Shown piece after piece: positions 10,064 to 23,800 of a stretch of DNA of 64,000 nt. The notes beneath the pieces were generated by a model. That model made no database searches. It worked only from the letters and a program-made list of their open reading frames with translations, and was not told where the DNA came from. The stretch covers positions 1,390,607 to 1,454,606 of the forward strand of contig RDEW01000009.1 of NCBI GenBank assembly GCA_011109175.1, read 5' to 3'. Position numbers and translations under genes: made by a program. Positions within the stretch are counted from its first letter, which is position 1, and each line of letters opens with the position of its first letter. Origin of the DNA: Dicyema japonicum. Taxonomy: Eukaryota > Dicyemida > Rhombozoa > Dicyemidae.

Positions 10064-10440
10064 CTATGGGGGAGAGCGGCTGCTGACATCACGGAGTAAG
10101 CGTTTCCGCGAATAACTGCGATACCGATTCTTTGCCTCAGCCAGACCGCTTCCCGCACGTCTTTCTTTTTTCCCCCGATTTCCTTTAGGAAAGAGGCTGT
10201 AATACTTCCAGCCGCACCAGACGTCTCGATTGCTACCGGTACAAAACGGTAGCGGTCTCAATTTCGCCATATTTTTTAATCTTGATTTTTTCGGCCAGAT
10301 CGGCTGCCGATCCAGCAGACTGCGCCGAGCTGAGCATCATCGAGTTCGAGAAAGAATCCACAACAGTGCAGTCCCATACGAGCCATTTTCCCTCAGTGAA
10401 CGGAAAGATAGTTAACCCATCCGGTCTTTTCCCGGATGGA
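10064..10440 (-). mobile_element. RLE-LINE C-terminal endonuclease fragment
   Basis: The reverse strand encodes GKRPDGLTIFPFTEGKWLV followed by a WDCT block, the PD-(D/E)XK core of the C-terminal restriction-like endonuclease. It continues with VAIETSGAAG, FLKEIGG and IGIAVIRGNAYSVMSAA. These match the end of the long element at 59464-60447 block by block. There are frame changes near 10270. Confidence 0.75.
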
Positions 10441-10598
10441 AAAATAAATCATTTATAAAATTAATTGAAGTTAATCTTGGTCAAGGTTGATGTAACAGGC
10501 AGCCCATAGGTATCGCTTGCCCATGTGACAAAATATGCAATTCTCTTTAAAAATAGTATTTTATTAATGGAAATAATTAAGATAATTAATTGACACGG

Positions 10599-10632
10599 CA
10601 TCCATCCAAAGTGGACCCCGCCGACATTATTC
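10599..10632 (-). mobile_element. RLE-LINE extreme 3' coding fragment
   Basis: About 30 bases (CCATCCAAAGTGGACCCCGC onward) are identical to the last codons of the 59464 element, encoding MSAGSTLDGW. It lies just outside the right end of the Ginger-like transposon. Confidence 0.6.
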
Positions 10633-11867
10633 TCTTTAAACAAAGATGTTTTCCAAATTTTTGTAAATTGGAAAATTTCGTTTCTTGAGAAACATCACAA
10701 GCTCGTTTCGTAATTCGAACAAACTTTCCAATATCCTTCTACGTGACAACCATCTAAATTCTGCATGGATGATCTTTTTTGAACCTGGGGTTCCCAGGAA
10801 CCCAGGTTGAGAACCACTGGTGTTAACTAATGAAAACCATACTTTCCGGCATGATTTTTGTTAATCACTTTAATAAATTTTTTATGAAAAAAGAAAACAA
10901 GTAAAGCCTTTAAGTTAAGAGATCAGGATTGAGTAATTTCGATCCAATACCTCAACCAAGTCCTTCGCGGAGTTCGCATCTCTAACAATTTGTTTTAATT
11001 TTTTCTAAGCATATTGAAATTGTCTTCAGTTTTAATTGTTTTTTACAAGTGGAAGATCTTTGGCATGGTTTTACTTAAACGTCCATCTTGGGTCGAACCT
11101 CAGTCCGAATAGACCGATCCATTTTTTGGTTATAAACCAAATCGCTCGTTGGGTGTGACAGTCGATGTTTTCATTTCCGACTTTTGAATCCCCATTTCTC
11201 GTCTGTTCGGTTCATCTATTTGCTGATTACTACATTTTTTCCGAGTTAACTTTTAAGGTCCATTTTTCAAGGGCGCAAGGTGATATGTTAAGGATTTCTT
11301 CGAAAATCGACTTAGAAATCTCTTATACCACTTCTGTAATCTATCCTTTTTGTCGTACCTCTCAGTCTCGCAATTCGAAATTATTATTATTTATTTAAGC
11401 ACTTCACAAGAGCCATACTAATTATAGCCCCGCATGTGCAGCAAAAGAAACAAGGTTAGATGTCATCCTTTTCCATGCTCCCCTGTTCCTAGCCAAGGCT
11501 CTCATGTTTTTTGGTGAGGTGGTGACGTGCCTCGTTTCTTGATTGGATCGCAATTGAGGAAAATGTCTAAAAGGCAATGGATACAAAGGGATGCATCTCG
11601 TCTAAAAGTCCTTACGTTCAATTCGAAATACAAAAACAAAATTTTATAAATAATCTGCGATTTCAAATCGAAGTCTTAGAAAAGTTTGTCACATGCAAAC
11701 TAGTTCATTGTTTAAAAAAACAGCATGAAAAACAGTTTGAAAACACAATCATATATGTATTTTTAATTTTGTGAATAAAATGATTATTTATTAAAATATT
11801 AATTGATAAATGTTTATATTAATTTTATTTTAACAAAAACTAAATAAAATAGTCTCCAAGACACTAA
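10633..11867. other. Spacer upstream of dynein gene with repeat scraps
   Basis: Bases about 10785-10823 resemble a hAT transposon end (reverse complement of ACCAGTGGTTCTCAACCTGG). A SINE tail lies at 11387-11470 (-). A 65-codon ORF at 11577-11774 (LRFQIEVLEKFVTCKLVHCL) has no recognised relative. The last 100 bases before the dynein ATG are very AT-rich with several TTTTA/TAAAAT runs. No promoter motif can be singled out. Confidence 0.45.
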
Positions 11868-14800
11868 ATGGACGACAAACGAATAGAATGGATAAAAAAT
11901 ATAATCTATGACACATACAACATTTCCGACAAAGAAATATTCATTGACTTTTTAGAAGAAAACGATTCCTGGGCTGAAAGAGCCATTGCTAAATTTCTCA
12001 GTCTAAACACAAATGAAGAAATGCAAAAACTATTTTTCAGTGTGGAAAAGGTGGACGCAATTAGAGAATACGAGATCCAAGTGGGTCAGTCAATGGTAGA
12101 TAACCTTATAGAAGTCGAGGAGGAGCCTGAACAGAACGAAAACGGTAACAATCAGTATTATGAGGTTAAAGAAAACGAAGAAAAGCTAGAAGAACGGAAT
12201 CAAGTCAACGGAACCAATGACGAGGGCGAAAAGGAAGAGGTCCCAATCAAAAAAATGATAAAAGTAGTTGGAAGATAATAAAATAGAAACTCGTGACGGA
12301 AGAGTATATAAAAGAAATAATCTCCTTGTCCGTTGATGAACCAATTGGAGACGTTGACAACTCAAATTGTCTTTACTTCAATAAGACAACCTCCGAGTTA
12401 ATTCCGCTGATGAACTCGACGGAAGAATTGGACCAGACAATGTCTCAGTCAATCAGCTACGGAATTATGAGCGGGAAAGCTCTAGATGAAATGTACACAT
12501 CATTGTCGAATGTACCCGGCAATATAACTGGTTTAGCTCTATGTTCCAATGCTCCAGCATTCGGGACATGAAATTGTCAAGTCAAATAATGGATATGCTG
12601 AATCGTCTGAGCTGCAACTCAGTCAAATCGGAGTTGGGGGACTCGTGGGAAACATTGAGGAGAAAAAGTTACCGGAAACAGTGATTTTTAGGGAAAATGT
12701 TAGATCAATTCTGCGGGACGAATTTGTGATAAATTTATACAAGTTTATGCAAAATACTCTCAGGACAATTCGTCAGCTACGGAATAGAATAAGATTATCT
12801 CTCCCAGAAATTGATTACAAAAGTTCTCCTCAGGTCCTCATGAAAAGTGATGAAAGCGTCAGAATTTGTTCATCGACTGCCTGTAAGTGGATGGAGTATG
12901 TGAATGTGATAATAAATCAAATAAACTCGAAGGTTTACTTTCCGACTCAGTCTAATAGAGGCCGAATGGCAATGGTCCCCTAGCCGAAGTGGACTACTGG
13001 CGTGAAAGAAGTGCCGATATCAGCGCATTAGTGGAGGAATTAAAGAGTCCCAAAGTTCTGCAGATTATTAACGTCTTGCAAGTAAAGGAAGCAGAAATCT
13101 TTGGCAAACTGAACAAAATCTCATTTGACCTCATTAAGATGTACAGTGAGGCCAAGGACAACATTAAATTTCTAACCACATTGGAACGCCACTTCAAGGT
13201 GGATGACTCCTTAATTCTAGAATTTGGCTCATGGGTCGAATTTTACGATTGTCATGGATACAATTCCACAAATGATGAATGTTTTGAAAATGATATGGAC
13301 GATCGCTCGTTACTACAACACTGACGAGTGCATGGTCCCATTGATGGAGAGGATAGCATGGGAGATTTCAGAACGGGTTAAAAAAGTCCTGTCAATTCCG
13401 ACAATTTTCGAATGGTATCTTTATTAGCAGTGATGTGCAGTGATGACTATTCGTTGATCCTCAAGCTCACAAAGGAAGCTATAAAAACCCTTGAATTTTG
13501 GAAAAGTCAGTATTTTGCCACTCGGTCGAAAATTGAACTTTCAGGGAAAGGAAATCGATGGGAATTTGACCGGACTAAGCTGTTCAAACGCACAGACTAC
13601 TTGTCCGGTATTTGCAACGATATCACGAAAATTTGCTCAGTAATTTATTTTAACGACAAATTAGTCGATTATTGAATTTACCGGGATTTTTGGGCCGGAA
13701 TTGAAGTCCATTATTTATGACCCTGAAGTTGTTACTGCGGTGATCAAAAGAGTGGAAGATTTAGTGATTCCTTTTCGCCAAGTAGTGTCCTTGGTAACCT
13801 TAAAGATCAAATTTGATCCATTTGAATATGAGAATGAAGCTAGTTGGGGTCAGGTGATGAACAGATTTTCCAACGAAGTCGTTTTAATCGAGAAACAGGC
13901 TCTCCAGTTGATTAACGACAGCTTCAAAACACTGAGATCCTCTGAAGCCGCATTCTCGATGCTCACAAAGTTCAAACACATCCGTTCTCGGGAAATCATC
14001 TGCAAAGACTTTGACAAGAAAATTCATAATATTTTGAAGCAGTTTAGCAAAGAAGTTAACTTTTAACAAAATCCTAGATTGAACAAATTGATATGATTTT
14101 TGAGAAAAACAAAAACAATCCCCCAATCTATTTGAACTACCCCCCAATATCTGGTCAAATAATGTGGTCCAGGAACTTGATTTACACGATAAAAAACGTG
14201 ATGGTGAAGCTTCTCACGATTGACGATGTGATGAATAACGAGTTCGCCAAAGAGGTCCGAATTCCCACTTATTTGAAGGTCAAACTAAAATATCTCACGG
14301 TGGCTAAAAAATTAAAGAGCTATGAAGATTCACAGCATTTCACTTGGGTGAAAAGTGCGGATGGAAACATTTCAGATTTTCTAGATCAGAGTTTGATTGC
14401 TGTTCGCGAATGTGACGAGTATTCTCTCCCAAAGGGTGACAACGAAAACCGTTTGCTGTATTTAACCAGCTTAGTGGAACGAGAAAATGACTACATTGTT
14501 AACTTTAACGAAAAATTGCAGGAGATAATAACTGAGGCCAAGAAATTCGAACAAATGAACCTCAAAGTCCCCGAGTCAGTAAAAAACGTGGCTTTGCTCG
14601 AAGAAAACTTTTCCCGCTATAAAATTAACATCAGAAACATGCTGAACAGATACATCAGTGTCATTAAATCCGTTAAATCCTCAGAGGTTATCCACTTTGC
14701 CCATTTAAAGATTTCGATATTCGAACAGCATCTGAAGCAGCTCAGTAAGACAGTTATGGTCGGAAGCAAGCGATTAAAGTGGAGTTCCTTGGTAATAGAT

Positions 14801-17800
14801 GACTACATTGAACGCTGTCTGCTGGTATTGGCTGGTTTTTTAGTTTAAAGGCGATCGCAAAATTTGAGTCTTTGGTGAACCAAGTGGAAAAGAACTCCTT
14901 GGACATTAAATCTAGATTGGATGTGATCGAATCTATAAATTTGTTCAAAACTGATTCGAATGCACTGGGGGTTGTGAGTTGTAAGGTATTCGGGAGTTTA
15001 ATAATCCACAGAAATATTTTGAATATATTGAAAATAAGAGAAATAAAGATTTTAAACATTTGGTGAAGAAATATCGGGCGATTGGGCCACTGATAATGAA
15101 AATTGAGGGACTTGTGTCGCAATCATCTACAGGAAAGTTGCCCCTATTCGCCACTTATTACGCTTATTGGGAGAAAATGATGTTTGAGACACTTTTAAGA
15201 GTACTATTTCTTCAAAGTGTAGATGACCGCAAGAAATATTCAGGAATTTCTGAAAGCACTCCAAACTGAGCAACCTCTGTTCCAAATTGAGGCTCTTTTA
15301 GCGTCCCCATACGTAATCATAAACCCATCCTCAAACGAAATTTATAATCTCATTATGCAGTCAATCAGAGACTGTGTCGAAAGGTCCTCATTTAGTTTAT
15401 TCCAAAGATCAAAGGCCTTCCTACGATGGCTAAATGGAAGTTGCATAGAATCCAAGCCAATCAAAATACAAGGTAAAAACGATCCCTTCACATTCACGTT
15501 TTTCCTGGACTTGTCACTTCATCCTGCGATTAACGAACTCTATCAAAACTCAGTGAACATAGTAAAGAGAGTGATTACAAACAGTCACAATTATCTGTCA
15601 AAATGGAAGAAATACAGACCGATTTGGAAAGTTGATAAAGTAGTTGAAATTATTCACTAAGGCCACAATCGTCGAAAAGTGGTTCAACAAGGGACCATCA
15701 ATCGTGGCTTTTGATGACCAATTCCAACTTTACACCAAAGTGATTGAAGAAATTGAAAAATCACACGAAGTGGCTGACATTGGATGCCTCCGAATTAACA
15801 TGCAACCTCTGGTTTCCTCATTGAAGGAACATGCTAACAAATGGATCGAATGCTTCAGTCGTCATCTCAACGACTCAGTTAAAACCACACTATTCGATAT
15901 TCGGGATTATATAAATGTTCAAAGTCCTCAAATTTTTAGAAAAAATACAAACAGTTCGAAATCGAACCAGAAACCTTGGATGAGCTGAAGTACATTTTGA
16001 AGGGAATCTCTGATATCAAGAAAGACAGACTGGAAGTTGAAACCAAAATTTACGAATTGGTAGAAGGTTACCGGTAATCACGTTTTAATTTTTGCAGGCA
16101 TTTGTCGATGTATAATTTTGAATTATCAGACGAGGAGGTTGAATTGGTGAACTATGTTGATTCCAAGTGGAATTCTCTTATTTATCAATCTAAAGTGAAG
16201 GATGTAGAGCTGACTTCTGTGAAGAAACGTTTTATTGAAGTAAGAGATTATTACATCTGAAATAGCTAACAAAATTATCAATCGTTGAATTTTCTGAAAA
16301 AGTAAAGGACTTTGCCGACAGATATTTCACATCCGGCCTGGAATGTGCGGAAGTGACGTCGATATGGGTTTTTGTCGCTTAAAAATTTAAAGGAGAAACT
16401 CGTATGGTTGATTTTAGCGATGAACTGGAGAGACTTTTGAGTGAACGACAAGAAATTTTGAACGCAGAGCACCTGTTTGATTTGGAGATCAGCAACTACC
16501 CAAACCTGACTAAAGTTCAGAAGGATATTCAAGGACTGAAGCAAATCTTTTTGATATACATTGAACAAAAGGTCGACCTTTGAAATTCCTTGTTAGAAAG
16601 CACGTGAGTCGTGGGCGGAAATACTATGGGTCAACCTAAACGTCCAAATATTGCAAGAAAAAATTGACCAGTTCTAAAAATGCTAAGAAAGTTGCCCAAA
16701 GAAATCAAATCTTTCAAATTGTGGGGGATCGTAGATAAAAACATACGAGAGTTCAAGGATTCACTTCCTCTTTTTACTGACTTGAAAAACGAGGCACTGA
16801 GAGAAAGGTCCCCTTGATAACGATTTTACGATAGACATTGGAATGAACTGATGGAGAAAACTGGAAAACGTTTCGACATCAATCCTGACACATTTACTCT
16901 TTCGAGTGTCTTTGAGATGAATCTGCATGGCTTCCAGGAAGAGATCACAAATATTGTGACGTCGGCTGTAAAAGAAATGGCAATCGAAAAGGTTGAGACA
17001 AAATAGTAATTATAGGGAATCAAAGAGATTGAAGAGACCTGGACCAACTTACGCTTCAGCATTTCAATGTACACGAAAGGAACCACAAATCGAGGTTGGA
17101 TCATCGGATCAGTGGACGAAATCGTTCAAATAATTGACGACAATTCTCTTAATCTACAAAGTATGGCCGCTTCACGGTTTTCTGCCCCATTCGTCAATAG
17201 TGTGAGACACTGGGAAAAGTCTTTGTCCCACATCTCTGAAGTCCTCGATGTACTCATTCAAATTTTAATGTTTAGGTTTGGGTCAACGTACAAAGAAAGT
17301 GGATGTATTTGGAAGGGATATTTATTGGTGGAGATATCCGCATGCAGCTTCCTGAAGAAGCAAAGGCATTCGATAACTTGGACAAAACGTTTAAGGGGGT
17401 TTGGGATTCTCAAAAGATTATAGATTATGACTGAAACTGCGAAAAATACCCAAATAAAATTTGCTTGTCACGTCAAGAACAGATTGAACGAAATGAACAG
17501 TTTGGCAGCCGGCTTAGACAAATGTCAAAAGTCTCTGAATGATTACCTTGAATCAAAGAGAAATGTGTTTCCTCGCTTTTTCTTCATTTCCGACGATGAG
17601 TTGCTGAGTATTCTTGGGAGCAGTGACCCAGAGTGTGTCCAAGAGCACATAATAAAGGTATTTTTATATTACTAGTGTAGATGTTTGACAACGTCAGGGC
17701 ATTGAGATTCGAAAAAGGTGGTAGTGGGGAGTTGTTGGTTACGGCCATGATCTCTGGGGAAGACGAAATCATGGAATTTAAGCGTCCTGTTTTAGCCGAT

Positions 17801-20800
17801 GGAAAGGTGGAGGATTGGATGACGGATGTTTTGAAAGAGATGCGGGCATCAAACCGTCAGCTCACTAAGGAAGCCGTGTTTTATTACTGTGGAGATGGAA
17901 AAACGAGGTTTTCTTTTATTTATTTCAGAGTTTCGTGGATCAAATGCTATCAGGGAATGTTTTGCCTTGCAGGGAATCAAATCTGGTGGACGTGGGAAGT
18001 TGAGGACGTTTTTGAAAAACTAAAAAACGGAAAGAAAGCAGCACTCAAGGATTATCTGAAAAATCTTCATCAACAAATCAATGATTTAGTAATTCAGGTA
18101 TGTTCTTCGTTTATGGTCAGGTTCGGTCCCCACTTTCCAGGAACGACAGAAGGAAGTTCAACACAATATTAATAATTGATGTTCATTCCCGAGACATTGT
18201 CGACAGTTTCGTCAGGAATAGGTTTAACCTCTGCGTAATTTTCAGTGTCATGAATGTCAAAGAGTTTGAGTGGGACAGTCAGTTACGATTTTATTGGATC
18301 AAAGATGTTGATAATCTGGTGGTCAAACAATGTACGGGGGAGTTCAATTATGGCTACGAATATATGGGCTTAAATGGGAGACTTGTTATAACCCCACTTA
18401 CTGATAGAATTTATTTAACTCTTACGCAGGTATTGGCAATTTGATTATCCAGGCTCTATCAATGAACCTCGGTGGATCCCCGGCGGGACCTGCTGGAACT
18501 GGAAAAACGGAAACTGTGAAAGATTTGGCGAAGGCGCTTGGTCTCCTCTGTGTTGTTACAAATTGTGGGGAAGGAATGGATTATAAAGTACAATAATGCT
18601 TATTTGAGGCTGTCGGTAAAATATTTTCAGGTCTCTGCCAATCTGGAGCCTGGGGATGCTTTGATGAGTTTAACAGGATTGATGCTTCAGTCCTGTCTGT
18701 AATATCCACCCAATTGAGGACGATTCAGACTGCCTTGATAATGAAATTGAAAAAGTTTCAGGTATAAATTGGAAACCAACGAATAGTTTGAAGGCGTGGA
18801 GATACCATTTGATAGTCGTGTTGGAATCTTTATAACCATGAATCCTGGTTATGCTGGGAGAACAGAACTTCCAGAGTCCATCAAAGCTTTCTTTAGACCA
18901 GTAGTTGTGGTTGTGCCGGATCTCCAGCAGATTTGTGAAATTATGCTATTTTCAGAAGGCTTCTAACGGCCAAGGTCATATTTCGTTTAATATTAAAGGT
19001 ATTGGCGAAAAAAATGACGGTTTTATATAAACTGGCCAATGAGCAGTTATCGAAGCAATATCACTACGATTTTGGACTCAGGGCATTAAAGTCTGTTTTG
19101 GTCATGGCTGGTGACTTAAAACGAACTTCACCCGATCTTCCAGAGGCAACTCTTTGTAATCAAATAGATAGGATGTTGTGCTGATGCGAGCTCTAAGAGA
19201 TATGAATTTGCCAAAATTTGTCTTTGAGGACGTTCCACTATTCCTTGGACTTATATCTGATCTATTCCCAGGTCTTGATTGCCCGAGAGTCCGCTATCCT
19301 GAATTTCACGGTGCTGTCGAGTCTTCCTTAAAGGAAAACAATTATATACTGCTGGAATCTCAAGTGATCTAATTAAACACATTTAGGTCGACAAAGTAGT
19401 GCAGCTCCACGAAACGATGATGACTCGGCACACGACTATGATCGTTGGACCCACTGGTGGAGGAAAGTCTGTTGTCCTTAAAACCTTCGCAGATGCCCAG
19501 ACTAGGTTATAATTGTTGTTAGACCTCCAGACTTGGCATTAACACTAAATTGTTCATTTTAAATCCAAAAGATAGACCAGTCATTGAATTGTACGGAATT
19601 TTGGATCCTGTAACACGTGACTGGACGGATGGTCTTTTATCAAATATATTTCGTGATATAAACCGCCCTCTTCCTCCAGAAAAGAACGAGAAACGATATA
19701 TTGTATTTGACGGGGACGTGGATGCCCTGTGGGTGGAAAACATGAACTCAGTTATGGATGATAACAAACTTCTCACTCTGGCGAACAGTGAGAGAATAAG
19801 ACTGCAGTCACACTGTGCACTGCTATTTGAGGTGAGGAGTTGATTTTAACTTCAAGGTCGGTAATCTAAAATACGCGTCTCCTGCTACAGTGTCACGTGC
19901 TGGGATGGTTTACGTAGATCCCAAAAATCTCGGATATTTCCCCTATTGGAAGAAATGGGTCAATTTATTTGAGTTTCCTTCGATGCAAGAAAACCTTGAG
20001 AGTCTTTTTTACAAATATGTGGATTCCTTGATAAATTTAATGACAGAAGGGGTAATGTCAGGAAACCAAAAAGTCAGAATGAAGACTTTCATTCCTCAAA
20101 CATCCCTGAACATGGTATTTTACATTTTTATCAAGGTCGCACAACTCTGCACGTTTTTAAAAATGACTTTAACCAAAGAAATTCTTGATCCTGACGAATT
20201 GGAGGCCGCATTTATCCAAGCTCTAACTTGGAGTATCGGAGCCACTTTGAATGAAACGTGTCGTGATTATTTTGACAAAGAACTGAGAATGATTGTTGGA
20301 AAAAATGCTGTTGCAAATGATAGAACCTTAGCAGGACCAAGTACGATTAAATGTTATGTAAGACGAACTGCCTTGTTGTGATTATCTGTTGTATGATTAT
20401 TTCTGGGACATGTCTTCTTGTCAGTGGATTCCCTGGAAACAGCTAGTCCCCAAATATGAGCACGATACGTCGAAATTGTTTCACGAAATTCTCGTCCCGA
20501 CAATTGATACAATTCGAGGGGAATGGTTTCTTGAATTGTGCCATAAAAACAACAAACCAGTAATATTTGTAGGCGACACGGGAACATCCAAAACTGCCAC
20601 AATTTTAAATTACCTAAGAAAAATGGACGCTGAGAAAACAGTAATCACAAATATAAGCGTAGGTTTTCATAAACATGAATTTTTCATCACGGACGACTTC
20701 TCTGGACGTCCAACGAATATTGAATCCAATATAGAGAAACGAAGCAAAGATTCGTACGGTCCAACCCCAGGAAAGAGACTTTTGATATATTTGGACGACT

Positions 20801-23800
20801 TGAATATGCCCCAAGTACGCCTTACCTTAATCATAGGTCGATACATACGGGACTCAGCAGCCGATTGCGTTGCTCAAACAACTGCTTGATCGTGGAGGGA
20901 TCTATGATAGACAAAAAGATTTAAATTGGAAGATTATCAAGGATGTCGACTATTTTGGATCCATGGGAATTCCAGGAGGTGGTCGAAATGAAATTGATCA
21001 TCGTTTTATTTCAATGTTCACAGTAATTGCCATGACTTTTCCATCCGACGAATCCCTATTTAGCATATATAACTCTATTCTGAGTTCCCATTTGAAACCC
21101 TTCGATGAAGAAATCAGAAATATATCCTCGGTTATTACAAAGATGACGATTAAGCTTTACTGGTGAGTTTGCTGAGTTATTTAAAGGAAATGTGTGAAGG
21201 AATTACCACCGACACCTTCTAAATTCCACTATATCTTCAATCTGAGAGATTTGTCTCGAATCTTCAACGGATTGTTGTTCTCCACCAATACTGCTTATAC
21301 CAGTTTGGTTAAATTCGTGTCTCTGTGGAGGAATGAGTGCTGTCGCGTTTTCAGGGACAGACTTATAAATGCGCAGGATCAAACCCTTATAAATGTAAAT
21401 TACTGAAAAATTCTAGAATTCAATTAAAAATATCGTAGAAGAGTCCTTTAACAAGGAATCGGAGAAGATTCTCTTGGATCCCGTAATTTTTGGTGACTAC
21501 GATCCTTCTGTTCAGGGATACAAGACGTATAACCAAATCGAAAGCTATGAAACAGCTCAGATGCACATTCAAGAGGTTCGGTTAAATAAAAAAGTACAGA
21601 TTTTGGAAAACTACAATGAGAGCGAATCTCAAATGAACATAGTTTTATTCAACGACGCTATAGAGCATTTTACACGTGTTCACAGAATATTTAGGACAAG
21701 TCGAGGACACCTACTTTTCATTGGAGTCGGAGGAAGTGGAAAACAAACGCTTTCCAAACTCGCAGCGTTTGCTTGTGATTACAAAGTCTTTGAGATAAAG
21801 TTGACTCGATCCTATAACGAAACTTCATTGAGGGAAGATTTGAAAATATTGTACAACCAATTGGGGATAGAAAACAAAAAGACGGTATTTATTTTCACCG
21901 ACGGAAATATTGTCGAAGAAGGTAGTAGTTATCAACATTTCAGGTTTCTTGGAGCTAATAAATAATATGCTAACTTCAGGGATCGTTCCTGCCTTATACA
22001 CGGAGGATGAGAAAGAAGCCATCATCGGCCAGGTTTATTTTTATCTTCAATGGTAGATTCGAGAAGAAGCCCTCAAAATATTGTCGAGCTCGTCAAAGGA
22101 AGAGATTTGGAATTATTTTGTGAATAAGTGCGCCAACAATCTCCATATTGTGTTGTCGATGACACCAACTGGAGACCTTCTAAGAACTCGCTGTCGAAAT
22201 TTTCCTGGTTTTCATGCAAATATTGAATCATAGGGATGGTCAATAACTGCACAATCGATTGGTTCTATCCATGGCCAGATCAGGCACTCCAGTCTGTCGC
22301 ATCCATGTACATACCATCAGACGTTTACGCTTTGATTTAACGATTTAGAATGTATTGATTCCTTCAGACAAGCGGGAAGACATTATAAGCCACATTATGA
22401 TGGTTCACAACTCGGTTAGTGACTTTTCCGTCAAATTCGAACAACGGCTTAGACGTAAAAACTACGTAACCCCCAAAAATTACCTGGATTTTATCAAAAG
22501 CTACTTGAATCTGTTGAATTCGAACGATAATTATATTTTATCACAGGTTTATAGACGATGGTTCATTATTAGTGCGAAAGATTGGAGACCGGTTTGAAGA
22601 AAATTGAGGAGGCAGGAGTTGAATTGGTGGAAATGAATGAAAAACTGGAAAAAACAAAAAAATTGCTGTGGCAATCAAATCCAAAGCATGCGAAGAATTG
22701 CTTCAGGAAATTTCAACTGGGACACAAACCGCCGAGGAACAAAAAATAATTGCAACCGAAAAGAGTGTTGAAATTCAGGAAAAGAGTGTTATCATTGGAC
22801 AAGAAAAGGTTGAGTGACTAAATTAAACTGTCAGAAAGAAGCAGAGAATGCACTTAACGAAGCATTGCCGATCTTGGAAGCTGCCAGACTTGCTCTTGCC
22901 GACTTGAATAAGTCTGACGTTGTTGAGATTAAGTATCCTTCCTATTTATCTTCAGATCCTTTTCTAAACCACCTAAGCCCGTACAATTTGTATGTGAATG
23001 CGTTGCTGTTTTTCTGGATCTAAAGAAGTCTCCTGGAAGGCATCTTTGGCGGTAATGTCCCAAGCGAATTTCATCAAAGTCCTCATGGAAATGGACGTAG
23101 ACGGTATAACAGGAAAACAGCTTAATTTTGTAAAAGGTAAAGCATAATGCCAACAAATAGGCCATCTTAGCGGTAAGGAAATGGCTGATGTGACCATTGA
23201 ATCAATGCGGGCTATCAGTAAAGCAGGTGCGGGACTGCTCAAGTTTGTTAAGGCGGTGATTGGGTACTGTGAGGTGGCCAGGTTGATTAAACCAAAAAGA
23301 GACAGAGTTTTTTTAACAAATCAATATTAGGTTGCCAAATTAGAAAAAGAGTTTTTCACTGCTAAGAAGGAATTGAACTATGTGATGGAATCCCTGAAAA
23401 GACTGGAGGAAGAATTGAAAAGTCTGGCGAAGAAATACGAAGACGCATCCTTAGAAAAACAAAATTTAATGAAAGAAACGGAAATTATGGAGAGAAGGCT
23501 AATAGCTGCTGACAAATTGATAACAGGACTGAGTTCTGAAAAAATAAGGTTTACATGTCTAAAACATAAATTAGATGGAACGAAGACTTGGAGAAGTTCA
23601 AAATTTCCAGAGTCAAACTCCTTGGTGATTGTTTGCTCTCAGCATCTTTTCTGAGTTATTTGGGGCCTTCAGCTACGAATACAGATACGAAATGCTCTAC
23701 AACTTATGGCATGATAGTGTTGTCAAGAGTGAAATTCCTTTGAGCCAACCCTTTAAGGTAGAAAACCTGCTAGTCAACGATGTCGAAATTAGCCAGTATG

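Larger units (their letters stand above)
8389..10530 (+). mobile_element. Ginger-like DNA transposon with integrase gene, decayed
   Basis: The left end (from TGTCACAT at 8389, about 55 bp including GGGCAGCCTGTTACAT) recurs inverted at the right end (to ATGTGACA at 10530, including the inverse of GGGCTGCCTGTTACAT). AATA lies directly left of the element (8385-8388) and again one base beyond its right end (10532-10535). A 4-bp duplication is the known habit of Ginger elements. Inside is a retroviral-type integrase gene (8587-9930) in the orientation expected for the transposase. An RLE-LINE 3' fragment sits between the gene and the right end (10064-10440). The 34454-36012 element shares the same terminal repeats. 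Confidence 0.65.
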